64,000 nt of DNA from Bagarius yarrelli (GCA_005784505.1 VCAZ01000045.1:1074001-1138000), one strand, 5' to 3'; shown: positions 23,990-36,200, numbered from the stretch's first letter. Numbers and translations: made by a program. The notes: generated from the sequence alone by a model not told the origin.

Positions 23990-24112
23990 CGCCACCAAGT
24001 TACCACTGCTGGGCCCCTGAGCAAGTCCCCTAACCCCCAATTGCTCAGTTGTATAAAAGAGATAAATGTACATCTTTTTATATAAGTGCGTCTGCCAAAT
24101 GCTTAATGTAAT
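23990..24112 (+). mobile_element. V-SINE-like element, copy 8 (head lost)
   Basis: CCACCAAGTTACCACTGCTG, GGGCCCCTGAGCAAGTCCCC, CAATTGCTCAGTTGTATAAA and a degraded tail TGCGTCTGCCAAATGC. Confidence 0.8.
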
Positions 24113-25354
24113 TGTAGTAATGTTGTCTGTGGTGGTCTAGTGTGTGTGTGTGTCTATGCGTTTAGAAGGTGTTGCTTTTGAGGGTGGGACGGAAGCTTTC
24201 AGTGCTAGCAGGCTACAATTAGCGGTTTCCAAGATGTCCAACTGCCATCGCTTTTCTAAATACACCTGCCTTGTGCTGACATTGTGACATATACTTAGCA
24301 CCTCTTGCGTAATTATTTTTTTAGTCGTAGCACTTTGAAATTATTTAAGTAAACATAAGTAATTGTACATTTTTAACCAAAGGAAAGCCAATGATTTTAA
24401 TCGATAAACAGCAAACAATGCTCCATTGTTGGCTTAATTTTTTTATGAATACAAAATTTGATGGAGTTTACTTAACATAATCATTCTTAAGCAATGATCC
24501 AACATGTTTCCTTGCTCATGGACGATCGTGGGAGGACAGCATGTAAAGGAACTCCCGTCCATCTCTGTGTACTATCTTTACAAACATTCACTTGATCACA
24601 TGTTCCTAACAAAAACTTGCCCAGCATGAAATACCACATTACATAGAGTGTTCATGCATTTTGCCATAAAAGTTCTATAAACAGTATGTAAATGTGGATG
24701 GAAGTGCAGAAAAAAGGACAAAAAAAGAACTACATACAGTGTGCAAAGATAAAACAACAAACAATATGGGCGAGGTTGTGAAACGCGGAACCACAACATG
24801 GCAACCGCAACAAAAAAATCTTGTGATTTGGACATGTGACTTGGAATCGTAGCATGCTAGGGCTGATAATGTAGTTAGGTTAATTCCCAGCTGTAAATCA
24901 TGAGGTTTTTTGTGAGCCCAGCTGTTCAGTTTTTGTGAGTTACAATGCTACACTAGTTGATTTAAAACAAGTTGTGTGTTGCAACAGAAAGTGTAAAATT
25001 CCGTATTGCATAATTAAAAAAATTCATGCTAGTTTCATGCTAAATATTGTCACACATTTTTCGCTGCTAATTTCAGATTATCTGTTGGTTTGTATCATGA
25101 GCGTGGGTGTCTAAAAGAATGCCTTTATGTGTGTACATGCGAGTTTGCATGTGGAGGCCTCAGAATAAAAGAACTGCAATAAATAACAAACAACTGCAAC
25201 AACTAATAACTAATAAGCCCTTGGAATCGAAAACAGGAATTTATCTACATCAGACATAAAATCTCAAATGTTTTTTATTTGTCCATAAAGTCCATCAACT
25301 AGCTACAATTATTTGTGTATAATTAGTCTTTCATGCATCTCTTATAAATATACA

Positions 25355-25355
<1 letters not shown>
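24113..25355. other. Non-genic
   Basis: No recognisable gene or repeat. Confidence 0.45.

Positions 25356-25420
<65 letters not shown>
25356..25420. repeat. (TA)n microsatellite
   Basis: Pure TA run of about 65 bp, immediately before SINE-A copy 6. Confidence 0.95.
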
Positions 25421-25422
<2 letters not shown>

Positions 25423-25428
25423 ATATAG

Positions 25429-25743
25429 ATACACTTATTCCCTAATTTGGGTTCACAGGGATCTGCTGGAGTCTATCCCTGAAAGGGTGAAAGGCAGGAG
25501 GAGTACAACCTGACAGGTCGCCAGTCCATCACAGGGCCCCACACACTCACACTCGCTCCTATGGGCAATTTAGAATCACCAATCAATCTAACATACATGT
25601 TTTTGGACTGTGGGAGGAAACCGGAGTACCCGGAGTAAACCCACACAAGCACGGGGCAAACATGCAAACTCCACACAGAAAGACCCGTCTGGGAATCGAA
25701 CCTGGGACTTTCTTGCTGTGAGGCAACAGTGCCAACCACTAAG
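25429..25743 (-). mobile_element. SINE-A, copy 6 (near full length)
   Basis: Complete antisense order from CTTATTCCCTAATTTGGG to the tRNA-like head (GGGAATCGAACCTGGGACTT, then CAGTGCCAACCACTAAG). The B-box complement GGGAATCGAACC is intact. Confidence 0.85.
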
Positions 25744-26334
25744 TAAATTTTAAATAAGGAGAAAAATGGTATTTCACAGTACAGGAGCTTTGGCCACAAT
25801 ACATTTTTGCTAGGTGCAGACTATCCTAAATATTTTTTTCTGGAACTGTCAGCTTTTTATTTAGTTTTGTTAATGCGAAAAAACATTTGGCACAATGAAA
25901 AATGTCTTGCGCCTCCTGCTATAAGATAATTGATGCTAATAAGAATAAGTAATGTTTCTAAACTATACTGTAAGTATAATATTATTAATTTAAGATGTGT
26001 TTAAGTGTGTTTGTAAAATCTAAAAAATAAATGTACACACTGTATCTGGTGATGAGGTCTTGGGGTGTTGTTGTTGTTTCAGTTTACCTCAAACTTGCGT
26101 TTCTTTTACACCACATATACATAAACATCACATTTATACAGTATATACCAGGACTGTACAGTGCTGTAGCACACGTAAGATCCAGTTTTGCTTAAAAGTT
26201 GCTTAATAGTGATTTGGCTTACTAATGATTTTGTTGTGCTCGTGTTTGTGTGTATGTGTTTTACAACACTTGTACTTTACCATTGTACTTGGTAGTTGTG
26301 GTTTAAACTTGTGTCTAACTTTATCTAGGAAAGT
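25744..26334. other. Non-genic
   Basis: AT-rich. Nothing recognised. Confidence 0.45.
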
Positions 26335-26521
26335 AGTAGGACAGTAGGTAAGACGTTGAACTGCTAACAGGAAGATCAGGTTTGATTCCCAGCACCGCTA
26401 AATTGCCACTGTTGGGCCCCTGAGCGAGGCCCTTAACCCCCAATCGCTCAGTTGTATAAAAAGGGTTAAATGTAAGTCACTCTGGATAAGAGTGTTTGCC
26501 AAATACTGTATAAATGTAAAT
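26335..26521 (+). mobile_element. V-SINE-like element, copy 9
   Basis: TTGAACTGCTAACAGGAAG head, GGTTTGATTCCCAGCACC B-box, GGGCCCCTGAGCGAGGCCC, and tail CACTCTGGATAAGAGTGTTT. Confidence 0.85.
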
Positions 26522-27224
26522 GTATTAATCACAATCGCTTGTGTCCTACATCACCTGCTATTAAGCTAGCGTAAGATAAGTTTTAAATATAGATATTTTT
26601 CACACATTTATTTATTTCAGGAGGCCCCAGTCCCAAATGACATGAGGTTGAATACTTAATGGGGTAATTTTCATGTTCGGGTAAACTATCCATTTAATTT
26701 ATTGATAACATCATACATGCCATGTATTTAAGAGGCTACACAAGATGTGCAATTAAAGTTATCTGTATAGTGATATATAAAATATATACCAACTTATCCA
26801 GGTTATGCAGGATGCAGGAAGTGTAATTACAGCCAGATGATCAATTTTGAGCCTTTAAACCTAATTTTTAATTTTTACCATTTGAAACCTGTGACATTTG
26901 CCATACTGGTAAATCTGTAATTTAGTGTTAATCTAAAGTTATTTTGACAACCTATATAATATCATTTGAAGGCATACAGACTATAGTTCTTATATTTGTT
27001 GACTGATTTTCAAAACAAATCACATAGTAGGTCATTCATTGGCAACAAGAATATATTCACATTGGGGACTTCTTTTTATAGCACAAAAGTTTAAGAACCC
27101 TGTGAATAATAGTAAGGATAAACCAAAAAAAAAGAAATATAGATCTACAACCCCATGTTTTTTTTTTGTTTTTTTTTTGAGGGGTCTGCCCACAGATCTG
27201 TTTTACGTCGAGGCAATTTTTCTT
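26522..27224. other. Non-genic
   Basis: AT-rich with poly-A and poly-T runs at 27125-27180. No gene. Confidence 0.45.
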
Positions 27225-27400
27225 CAAAAGATATTTTTGGAGCATTTTGCCTTTATTTATAGGACAGACAGAGATGAAATAGGGGAGATAGAGAGGGACA
27301 GGGTGGGGCTGAAAGGGACCCAGGCCAGAATCGAACCAGGGTTGCTGAAGCACAAATGCGTGCCGGTGCCTTAACCCACTTAACCATGGCACTGGCCGAC
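27225..27400 (-). mobile_element. SINE-B (third tRNA-derived SINE), copy 1
   Basis: Read on the - strand it begins GTCGGCCAGTGCCATGG, then GGGTTAAGGCACCGGCAC (A-box region), CTGGTTCGATTCTGG (B-box), a C/T-rich body with TCTGTCTGTCC, and CTATAAATAAAGGC at the end. Two more copies lie at 40707 and 41621. Confidence 0.7.
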
Positions 27401-27710
27401 ATTTCTTTACTTTTCCATTTTTAGCAAATAAATAAAAAACTTTGTCTAAAAATAAATTTTCTGAAATTTCAGTGCATATTTAATTGATGAACTCCATTAC
27501 TTGTGTTTTTTTCCACTCAAGACAGATTTTTTTTATATTACTGTTTTGGCCTGTGCAAAAAATGTTGGGAAGTCGCAGTTCGCATTAAATATAATATATA
27601 TAATCAGTGCAGAGGGCTGTTGTCATGTTGGAACAGTGTTGATGCTTTAGAGCCAATTTTTTTAATGTTACAGTATATAAAGACATTCTAGATAATTGTT
27701 TGGTTCAAGA
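27401..27710. other. Non-genic
   Basis: AT-rich, nothing recognised. Confidence 0.4.
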
Positions 27711-27828
27711 TAACATTTACAGCATTTGACAGACGCCGTTATATATTTATTTCATTTATATAACTGAGCAATTAAAGGTTAAGGGCCTTGCTTAGGGGCC
27801 CCGAGGTGGTAACTTGGTGACCAGTGGC
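27711..27828 (-). mobile_element. V-SINE-like element, copy 10 (truncated)
   Basis: Antisense: ACATTTACAGCATTTGACAG, ATAACTGAGCAATTAAAGG, GGGCCTTGCTTAGGGGCCCC. Head lost. Confidence 0.75.
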
Positions 27829-28391
27829 AATTTTCCTTGGCCCTTATATATTTTATAGTTTCCCAATCCTAATATATCATGTTTATATCTGCGGTGATCG
27901 AAGGCATGCTAGATTTGTATGGAAAGATTGATTTGTATGAAAAATGCAAAGCAGTCCTCATGTAGCCATGGCCCAGTTCTTAACCCTGGAGAACACACTG
28001 CCACACTTTCCCACTGGTTTTACATTGAAGTGCAGGGTTGAGTGGTGTGCTTAATCCACAGGCCACAGCGTTATTTAAATACCAAATCGTGCCGTGTTGT
28101 TTGAGCTTGTCTGCAGGAGCCAGAGATAATAAAATGTTTCATAAATGAAGCCATCTACGTTTTTCCTCATAAACCCGAGAAAATATTTATAGAATTTATA
28201 TTATTATTTTATTTGCAGAAATATGCACATCTGTCAGTTTGTGTAGTGAATTTAAGGGGTAATATTAGTTGCCACTGAAGACAGGTGGCACTCACGAATA
28301 CATGAATAGTTCAGGCTCAAGTCTAAGTAAGAGTTTGAAGAAAATTGTACAGCAATGCTGGTTTTGTATAGATGAACTTAGCATATATAGT
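27829..28391. other. Non-genic; complex stretch at 28060-28210
   Basis: 28060-28210 is repeat-free and of balanced composition (GCGTTATTTAAATACC, TCTGCAGGAGCCAGAG). It may be a small conserved noncoding element; no open frame. Confidence 0.25.
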
Positions 28392-28555
28392 GGGGAAGTG
28401 GTAGTGCAGTGGTGTTGAACTGCTAGATTGGAAGAGCGAGGTTCGACTAAGTTACCACCGCTGGGCCCTTAACTCCCAATTGCTCAGTTGTATAAATGAA
28501 ATAAATGTAAGTCGCTCTGGATAAGAGCATCTGCCAAATGCCATAAATGTAAATA
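28392..28555 (+). mobile_element. V-SINE-like element, copy 11
   Basis: GAAGTGGTAGTGCAGTGG head, GAGCGAGGTTCGAC B-box part, GGGCCCTTAACTCCCAATTG and tail TCGCTCTGGATAAGAGC. Confidence 0.8.
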
Positions 28556-28675
28556 TATAAATGCGTACAAATATAAACAATACTTTTAGTTTCAGGACAT
28601 TTATATACATTTTAGAAAGTTTCTTATGTCAAACATTAAAACAGAATTGTTAAATATATTTGTTTATCTCATATA

Positions 28676-29189
28676 CAGTAGTACCTTAACTTATAAGTGT
28701 TCCAACTATCAAGTTTTTTCGAGATACGAGTCGTCTCTCAATGGATTTTTTGCCTCGAGTTGTGAGCTAAACTTAGGGTTACGAGACAGCTTTAAACACG
28801 CAACCACTAGTTGGCGTAGCGAACGCCACAGTAAATGCCGTAACATCCGCCCAGCATCGCGTGTCTCACTTGATAGCTAGTCAGACATGCACGTTAGCAA
28901 GTGCGTTAGCAAGTGGAGTCGTCTGATCTCCAACGTAAATGCTGTATATTTTACTTAATTAAACCAGTTTATTGCAGTACATTCTAATTGTATTGTTTTT
29001 TAATACAATATTAATTATCTATTAGTATTTTATACTTGTAAAAAAAAATTGCTGTGTTTTTTGGGAAACCCGAATGGATTAATCGCGTTTCAATTTATTT
29101 TAATGAGAAAAATAGATTTGACATACGAGTAATTTAAGTTCTGAGCTCCGTCACTGAATGAATTAAACTCATAAGTCAAGGCACCCCTG
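28676..29189. mobile_element. Nonautonomous DNA transposon, 514 bp
   Basis: Left end CAGTAGTACCTTAACTTATA pairs with the right end, inverted, CAGGGGTGCCTTGACTTATG. Near both ends there is an ATACGAGT motif. The interior includes CGAATGGATTAATCGCG. This is a known style of vertebrate cut-and-paste relic; the superfamily is not assigned. A V-SINE abuts its right end. Confidence 0.6.
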
Positions 29190-29190
29190 T

Positions 29191-29362
29191 GGAAGTGATA
29201 GCGCAGTGGTTAAGTTGTTGGTCTTTCAACTTGAGGACCTGGGTTCGACACCAAGCCACCACTGCTGGGCCCCTGAGCAAGGCCTTTAACCCCTAATTGC
29301 CCAGTTGTATAACAAGGAATATTGTAAGTCGCTCTGGATAAGGACGTCTGGCAAATGTAAAT
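29191..29362 (+). mobile_element. V-SINE-like element, copy 12
   Basis: GATAGCGCAGTGGTTAAGTTG head, CTGGGTTCGACACCAAG, GGGCCCCTGAGCAAGGCC and tail GTCGCTCTGGATAAGGACG. Confidence 0.85.
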
Positions 29363-29608
29363 ATCTATAATGTGAATGTGGCATTTAAATGTTTGATTCG
29401 TATGCTAAAAAGCCCTGTGGGAGTGTGTATCTCATAGTATGTGTCATATACTATAGTGTGTGTTTTTGAAGGCTGTAAAATTTAAGTGGAAAAAAACAGT
29501 CAACAAAAAATCTAATTGTCCACACACAGATTATAAGTAATTAGTGTGTTTACCCTGCACATCCTGAGTGCCTTTATCCTATATGTAGGGAGCTTGCATG
29601 CTTTAGGG
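29363..29608. other. Non-genic
   Basis: Nothing recognised. Confidence 0.4.
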
Positions 29609-29830
29609 TAGTGGTTCCCAAACACTTTTCTGCCAGACACACACAAACACATACACACAAAGACATAAATACATTTTTAGCAGGATTTGTTTAAAACATT
29701 GTAATTCGTTAATGGTAATTAGCACAAATTTATTGTGTAACAAAACTCTAAGCAACACGTCGCTTTTATTGTAGAAGCATTCAAATAAAAGCCGGTTTCT
29801 TCTACTATCCAACAGTCTTCATTGTTTTTC
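29609..29830. mobile_element. hAT-like terminal fragment
   Basis: TAGTGGTTCCCAAACACTTT followed by TCTGCCAGACACAC is the typical start of hAT nonautonomous elements. The right boundary is undefined. Confidence 0.4.
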
Positions 29831-31639
29831 GACAGATTTTTCAACAGCGAGATTGCAAACAGGAACAAGTGTTCTAGAAATTTCCTGTCGCTGTGCAGTC
29901 TTTACTTTCCTGTTGAATATAAGCAGTACATGAGTAAAGTGTTGGTATGAGCCACTCAACAGAACTTACATTCATAGAAAGAGAAATATTAAGAAAAGCA
30001 TCACGCTGGGAGTGACGACGGCTAGAGGGAAAGCGAAAACCGCGTGTTGAGCACTGTCGAGCGTTGCACCGTGCGCGGCATGACATATATTTATTTTATA
30101 TATATATTTTTTCTTTTTTGCATTTTTTCTTTCAGTCGTTTTAAACTTTACCTTTTATGGAGTTTTGTAGGCGTCATTTTAAAAATGCAAATAAGATCTG
30201 TGGTTTGCATTTAGTCTGCACTGGATTTATTCATTAGCATACACACTCGAGAAGAAAGAAAATCATTGAAAGCTGAAATATATATATATATTTTTTTTTA
30301 CACAACTTAAATTCTTAAATAAAGCATGAATAGATGTTTACAGTTGATGCGTTTTGTTTCATTTGTATGAAGGCGGATGCAGAGCAGAATGAATAAGCAA
30401 AATTTGTCCTTGCGAAAAATAGACTGCATTAGCATACATTTACCTGCACCACCTGCATTAGCTGTATTAACATATTTGGCTGAATTAGCATACATTTACC
30501 TGCACCACCTGCTCCTATAAAAAAGCTTCAGTAGCTCTACAAACAACAAAGACTGGTTATTTATTAGACTCGGTCAAAGCAAGAAGGTTGTCACACTCGA
30601 TTGTCATTTTTTTCTAAGACGACCCATCACCATTAATCCAAGCACTTAAAGTCTTTTTGATAAGACTATGGAAAAAATGGCCATCTAAATAACTATCCAT
30701 AATCCATAACACAACTAATCTTTGTCCGCCAGCAACAAATTGAAATCAAGATTAAAAACACCCAAATCAGGTTAAGAACCAGGAAGTTATTTTTTCCTTT
30801 TTTGGCTCATATCTGTAGCTAAAGCAGGCCTGCAGAATTAAAGATTATAACAGAGAGATCATTTACGTAGATAAGACTTTTGAAAGAAGAAAGTTGTTAT
30901 GAAACACACTGGATGGATTTTTTTTCTCCCACCTTATGTTCCTCATGTAATAAGGAACCAACTTCTGCTACAGTCGAATGTTTACACTTTATAAGCTATT
31001 TAATTGTTGCACACGAATATATTTTTCCTATATTTATTCAAATATTAATCATAAACCTGTATAATTAATCTATAAATGGAAGACTTGTATATCTCCTGAG
31101 AACCACATAGAGAGGCTCAAACAATACATTTATTCCTTTTCTAGAAGTCTTCTCTTTAGGCTAATATGCTTTTTATAAACTTTACTACAATCCCACATAT
31201 ATTTGGGGAGAAAAATACTGATACTTTGATTCGAATAGCCTAGAAATGTTTTGCTGAGTTTGCATAAATTCTTGCAGAAATACACACTAGTACATTATAT
31301 ACATATGGCGTATTTATATAGCTACTTTAACAGAAGGTGCACCAAAAATTTGGCATTTCCTTTTTTGGAGAAATGCATTTTTGCAGATTTCCAGGAGAAC
31401 ATCCACATTTCTTTATCTTAGCGTAATGCATTTTTCTGCATGTTTTTGTGGTTATTCTGTCTCTCACTGTTAGAATTACTTATAATTATATACAATTATG
31501 ATCTGATCATTTCTTTGTCAGTGCGCAAATAGACAAAATCACCAGGGGATTGAATCGTTTTTTTTCTTTAGTGTATCTTTATATGCTGTTTTGCTGAGAA
31601 AACAGGAAATGGAAAGAGCATATCAGTCTACAGTGTACA
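29831..31639. other. Non-genic; short duplications
   Basis: A CpG-containing patch at 29995-30080. A 29-bp exact duplication (ATTAGCATACATTTACCTGC core) at 30428 and 30484, 56 bp apart. TA run at 30281-30292. No supported gene. Confidence 0.4.
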
Positions 31640-32060
31640 GTTTCCTCTTTAGGCACACGGCGGACACACAAACTAGAGTAATGTGATCATCTGAGTCACA
31701 AATCGAGATATTAGCTTGCAAGTCTTTGAAGGTGCAGTGGGTGCTAATTGTAGCCTGATAGCACTACAAATCTACAAGTCTCCTCGCCATACAAAGCCAT
31801 AACAAAGCGACACTGCAGGTGGTCTCCGTGCAACGGTTTCTTAACTTCAGCGGCGGTCTGTTTGCTTGTTTATTTTGGTTTAATTCAAACTCCTAGCAGC
31901 TCAAGTTAGTACGATTTCTATAGCTTGCATGCCAAAAGCTAAGCCATGGCAATAAGGGATCAAACAGATAAGCTTTTGGTCTGTGTTGGAAAAAAAGAGC
32001 CAGGGAAAGGCAAACAATTCATTGCATGGCTGCCATTACATAATTTTACAGTCAAATAGT
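31640..32060. promoter_or_regulatory. Candidate conserved noncoding element (enhancer-like)
   Basis: About 420 bp of repeat-free, high-complexity sequence with homeodomain-type (GTGCTAATTGTAGC), POU/SOX-like (AATTCATTGCATGG) and GCCATTACATAATTTTACAG words, flanked by AT-rich DNA. No coding frame spans it. Enhancer status is inference; conservation not tested. Confidence 0.25.
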
Positions 32061-32834
32061 AGTGGGAGTGCTGGCCTGGCTAGCAGCTAAAGTACTGGAG
32101 CTAAAGTATTATCACAAGGTGTCTAGAAATACTCTGTTTTTGTTTTATTGTTAAGGCAAGTCTTTTTTTTAATTTACATTTCGTAGCTTTATCTTGCTTG
32201 ATTATCTCTGATTGGGGGAATAAACCTACTGAGACTTAAGCATCTACTTAGCATGTGTTTGTGTACATGAAGTTCATTCAAGGTCTCTCGGGACTCTCGG
32301 TACAGATGCAGTCCGAGACTGAATGTATTTTTGTTTCAGGGTCATTTCATGAAATCTGTGACTTTTTTGTCCTCTAGAAATAAACAGACATAAAATAACT
32401 ATAACAAATACATTTATAATTTCGAATCATAACACTATGCGGTCTTTCATCAATATTACACCAATAAATCAATTTAATATTATTTTAAATAATTAAAATT
32501 GTACTTATTAACTTTGTATAAGAGTAAGTTTTGGGCTTGTCTCTCACTGTGAAATAATTTTTTCAGCAGGACATTTAACTTGCAAATTTAAAGCAAAAAT
32601 CACTGTTGCATATTTCTCTAAATATCCTTTTTGTTCAACAATGTTTTCGACATAAGTATATATCATTTTTTTATAAAATATCAATAATTTAATTATGTGT
32701 TCTCTAATTTCATGTCAGCCCTATTACTTTCAGCAAAACTCATAATTTGTGGCATTTTTTGGGAGGTAGGGGCAGGAGCAATATGCAAAAGTCAATACTG
32801 TTTGCACCAATTTACCAAGTAACTGTAAATATTC
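32061..32834. other. Non-genic AT-rich DNA
   Basis: Nothing recognised. Confidence 0.45.
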
Positions 32835-33149
32835 ATTCATTCATCTTCTATACCTGCTTATTCCCTAATTCCGGATCCCAGCCATCTCTGAAAGGGCAAA
32901 AAGCAGGAGGCGTACACCCTGGACAGGTCCCCAGTCCAACACAGGGCCACACACACACTCACACTCACTCTTATGGGCAATTTAGAATTACGAATCTACC
33001 TAATATACATGTTTTTTAGACTGTGGGAGGAAACCGGAGAACCCGAAATAAACCCACACAAGCACAGGGAGAACATGCAAACTCCACACAGAAAGACCTC
33101 TGCCTGGGAATCAAACCCGGGACCTTGTTGTTGTGAGGCAAAAGTGCTT
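32835..33149 (-). mobile_element. SINE-A, copy 7 (near full length)
   Basis: From the tail ATTCATCTTCTATACCTGC to the head complement GGGAATCAAACCCGGGACC and GAGGCAAAAGTGC. A short deletion removes the GGGATCTGCTGGAGTC block. Confidence 0.85.
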
Positions 33150-33987
33150 TGTTAATGTTATTAAAATTAATTTAGTTTTAATAGATAGATAAGCTGTTCA
33201 CAAAAATAAATAAATAAATAAAATCAGTCTTCTTTTAAAATATAACTAAAAGTTTTAAGATATTTTTATCACCTTTCTGTTTGAGTTTGTAAATATTTGG
33301 CTATAGGAAAGAAAACTGCATTAGGTGTTGAGTTGCCTACCATTAATTGCCCACCTATTATTTGCACCATTCATGGAGAAAACAAAATATTCCCAGAGAA
33401 AACAAAGGGAACACCGGTAGGGTATTTACCCTCATACCCTAGAGGTACGAATGAACAAGCCATACAATGAAAAACTTTTAAAGATGACCCAAGAAAAATG
33501 CCCATAAGGCAAACTATTATCTTCTTGTGGACACGGGATAGTGGAATCAAAAAGAATTACAGTGGACAGATTTGGACATTAACATTATTAAGTGTGTTAA
33601 AAAGATGTTTAGAAGAAAATAGTAAATTAGTGGCCTGACAAGAGCACCAATTTTAGTATCAACTGAAATAACAATAAGTTTTAGCCATAAGCTGATTTTC
33701 GAGAAGTGGCTATTATACAGTATAAGGAGCTCTTGAGTTAAATCCAGAGTAGATTTCAGTATGGCATGTGATGTTACAATCATAATGGTCTTTTTTTTTC
33801 ACCACAGAAACTTTTTAGCTCTGCTAAAGACCACAAATATGCTTATGTTAAAAAGGTTGCTGAATTCAGTTTGCACATTTGAAAAGAGTTTTATAAATAA
33901 TCTGAAGACACATGACTGACCTGAAAGTTTCACAAATTGTTAGAAATCATTTTTAAATGAAAAAGTGCACTAAAATGAAGCGATTTA
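33150..33987. other. Non-genic
   Basis: (AAAT)n at 33206-33222. Otherwise nothing recognised; a 78-codon - strand frame at 33547-33783 has no recognisable product. Confidence 0.4.
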
Positions 33988-34143
33988 GATGTTGGGTAAG
34001 GTGTTGGACTGTTAATTAGAAGGTTCCCAGCACCACTAAGTTACCACTGTTGTCCCCCTGAGCAACTGCCAATTGTCCAGTTGTATAAAAGAGATAAATG
34101 TAAGTTGCTCTGGATAAGGACGTCTGCCAAATGCTGTAAATGT
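33988..34143 (+). mobile_element. V-SINE-like element, copy 13
   Basis: TAAGGTGTTGGACTGTTAAT head with an internal loss of part of the B-box region (GGTTCCCAGCACC remains), then CCCCCTGAGCAACTG and tail GTTGCTCTGGATAAGGACG. Confidence 0.8.
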
Positions 34144-34257
34144 TTTATTAATAAAAATTAATATTAGATATCAGTCATACACTTTAAGGCCATAGGGTTA
34201 GGGTTGTTTAGAATGTTCTTGTATGTTCGAGAATTAAGATTTTACTTCATTTAACAC

Positions 34258-34522
34258 TGTTCCGGCATGGCAATTTTCCTGTGCAAAAAAAGAGCCCTGA
34301 ACTCTAGCATGTTGTGTTATGGTCTTATGGAAGAACTAAAACACAGACCGCACTTAGCAGCAAATCTCTAAAGCCAGGCTCCAGAATCTAGTGGGAAAAT
34401 AATTTCCAGAATTGTGGAGTTAATTGGAAAAGTTTAATAAGCCTAAATCTAGAACTGGATGTTCAACAACGCATATGAGATGTAATGGTCAAGTGTCACA
34501 ATACTTTTGTTTATGTAGTGTA
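34258..34522 (+). mobile_element. Tc1-like element remnant (3' end)
   Basis: TTCCGGCATGGCAATTTTCC and GTGCAAAAAAAGAGC resemble a decayed Tc1 transposase N-D-N-A-P-V-H segment. After an internal deletion come CTCCAGAATCTAGTGG, ACTGGATGTTCAAC and the terminus AATACTTTTGTTTATGTAGTGTA. Confidence 0.55.
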
Positions 34523-34902
34523 TGAATTCTTTTACGTTCTATAACACCAGAGGACAAGCCAAGGGGACACAATCCATTACAGGGCACAATCACACACCGG
34601 AGGAAAGGTAGAGATTTCTACAATGCCTGTGCCTCTAAAACCCAGGGAGAACATGCAAACTCCATGGCCACAAGATTCTAGGTCATGACATTGTTCTTTT
34701 CTCAACTCTCTCTTTTTGTTGTTCTACCTGGGGGAAAAGTTTGTGTGGTATTTCGGTAATTAAGCCGGCAGAATGGAGAGTGTAGGAGGAAATATTTGCC
34801 AGTGAAAATAGTTGCTTTTATATTAAAATTGAAAATGAAAAAAAATGGCTTAAATTAAATTGTGCTCCAAATGTGTGTATTGTAACTTGGAGATATTTTC
34901 AA
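34523..34902. other. Non-genic
   Basis: A short stretch at 34625-34665 (CAGGGAGAACATGCAAACTCC-like) recalls the SINE-A body. Otherwise nothing. Confidence 0.35.
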
Positions 34903-35320
34903 ATGTTATATGGTCAAATGTTTTTGGACAATGTCTATATACAGTACGTTCTAGCTTTACATTATTCTTTCACTGAAACTAAGAGACCTAAACACAGTTC
35001 CAGCATCTCAGTACCTCCAGGCACAAAGGGATCTTCATGATGGATTGACAAGTTTGGTATGGAAAAACTCCAGTGTTCTGCAGGGATCCCTGACCTCAAA
35101 CCTATTTAACACCTTTGAGAAGAACCAGAATGCAGATTCCAACCCAGACCTCCTCACATGACATTAATGCCTAAACTAATAACATTGTGGCTGAATAGGA
35201 AACCCCCCTAAAGCCACACTTCACAATTTAGTGGTAAACATTTCCCGAAGCGTTAAGACTTTTATTGTTTTTGAGGTTATTATAGTTATATTAAACTAGC
35301 ACATGCTGAATTAAAACATT
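34903..35320 (+). mobile_element. Tc1-like transposase remnant, copy A
   Basis: Starts with ATATGGTCAAATGTTTTTGG (left terminus). Then decayed codons for F-Q-H..V-H-K, CCCTGACCTCAAACC (S-P-D-L-N-P region with the catalytic Asp context), ACACCTTTGAGAAGAACC and TAACATTGTGGCTGAAT. Frames are broken. Copy B at 37215 shares the same lesions. Confidence 0.65.
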
Positions 35321-35484
35321 GTCAGCAGTTCCTCTTTTTCCAACAGTTTTTGGGTTTATGGTAAACTTAATTAGTGATAAGTGAAACAATAATAATTTAC
35401 TGTGAATATTAATAAAAACGGTGGCTATGTTTATTCGCTTATAAGTACTTATATAAATGCTTTGTAGCATGTGGCTCAGAAAAA

Positions 35485-35556
35485 CCCAAGCTTAGGGTTT
35501 AAGGTGTTGGACTGCTCATCAGATAAGTTCAATTTCCAGGATCACCAAAGCTGACC
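35485..35556 (+). mobile_element. V-SINE head fragment
   Basis: GGTTTAAGGTGTTGGACTGC and AGTTCAATTTCCAGGATCACC only; the rest is replaced by LINE sequence. Confidence 0.5.
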
Positions 35557-35972
35557 AAGAGACCAGATTGAGATGGTTTGGACATGTTGCAAAGAATGGA
35601 TAGTGAAATAATAACACATTTACATTCATAGAATTTGGCAGACACCCTTATTCAGAGCGACTTACATTTATATCTCTCTTTTTACACTACTGAGCAATTA
35701 GGGGTTAAAGACCTTGCTCAGGGGCACAACAGTGGTGGCTTGGTGGTGCTGGGAATCGAATCAGTCCACCACTGAGCTTCTACTTCCCCTGGAAGGATTG
35801 GTAAATGGAGCTGCCGGGCAGAAATGCCAAAAAGGAGGGATGTGGATAGGATAAATGAGGACATGAGCTTAGTGGGTATGAGTGAAGAGGATGCAGGTCT
35901 AGGTTGAGGTAGGTTATTCAGTGTGGTGATCCTGGAAAAGAACAACTGAAAGGAGAAGAAGCTGACAAAAGC
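35557..35972 (+). mobile_element. RTE-like LINE 3' fragment split by a V-SINE
   Basis: 35557-35616 encodes the L-R-W-F-G-H-V region. After the SINE at 35617-35778 the fragment resumes with GGAGCTGCCGGGCAGAAATG, GGATGTGGATAGGATAAATG and ends GAACAACTGAAAGGAGAAG. Decayed. Confidence 0.7.
35617..35778 (-). mobile_element. V-SINE-like element, copy 14
   Basis: Antisense ACATTTACATTCATAGAATTTG tail variant, TTCAGAGCGACTTACATTTA, CTTGCTCAGGGGCACAACAG and GGTGGTGCTGGGAATCGAA. Inserted into the LINE fragment. Confidence 0.8.
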
Positions 35973-36200
35973 TGACCAAGCTTGGGCAAGTCCCAAAGCT
36001 GCCAACATTCAGGTGAATAACATGAGATAAAAAGTTGCTCTGTTGCTCAAATATATAGTATCAGAAATTAAGCCAAACAAAGTGCTAAATCCTTCGATCT
36101 CATTGATTTATAGGTGTTTAGTGATTTAAATCATCACACAATATTGACAGTTAAAAACCACAGAGAAATTTTGTATAGATGTACCACCTCATCTGGCAAG
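35973..36200. other. Non-genic
   Basis: Nothing recognised. Confidence 0.4.

Noticed and set aside
27039..27392. 111-codon frames on both strands
   Set aside because: They cover a SINE-B copy and poly-A/T tracts, not a gene.
29874..30086. CpG-containing patch with a 70-codon - strand frame as a possible promoter/gene start
   Set aside because: CpG density is local and weak, no downstream exon follows on either strand.
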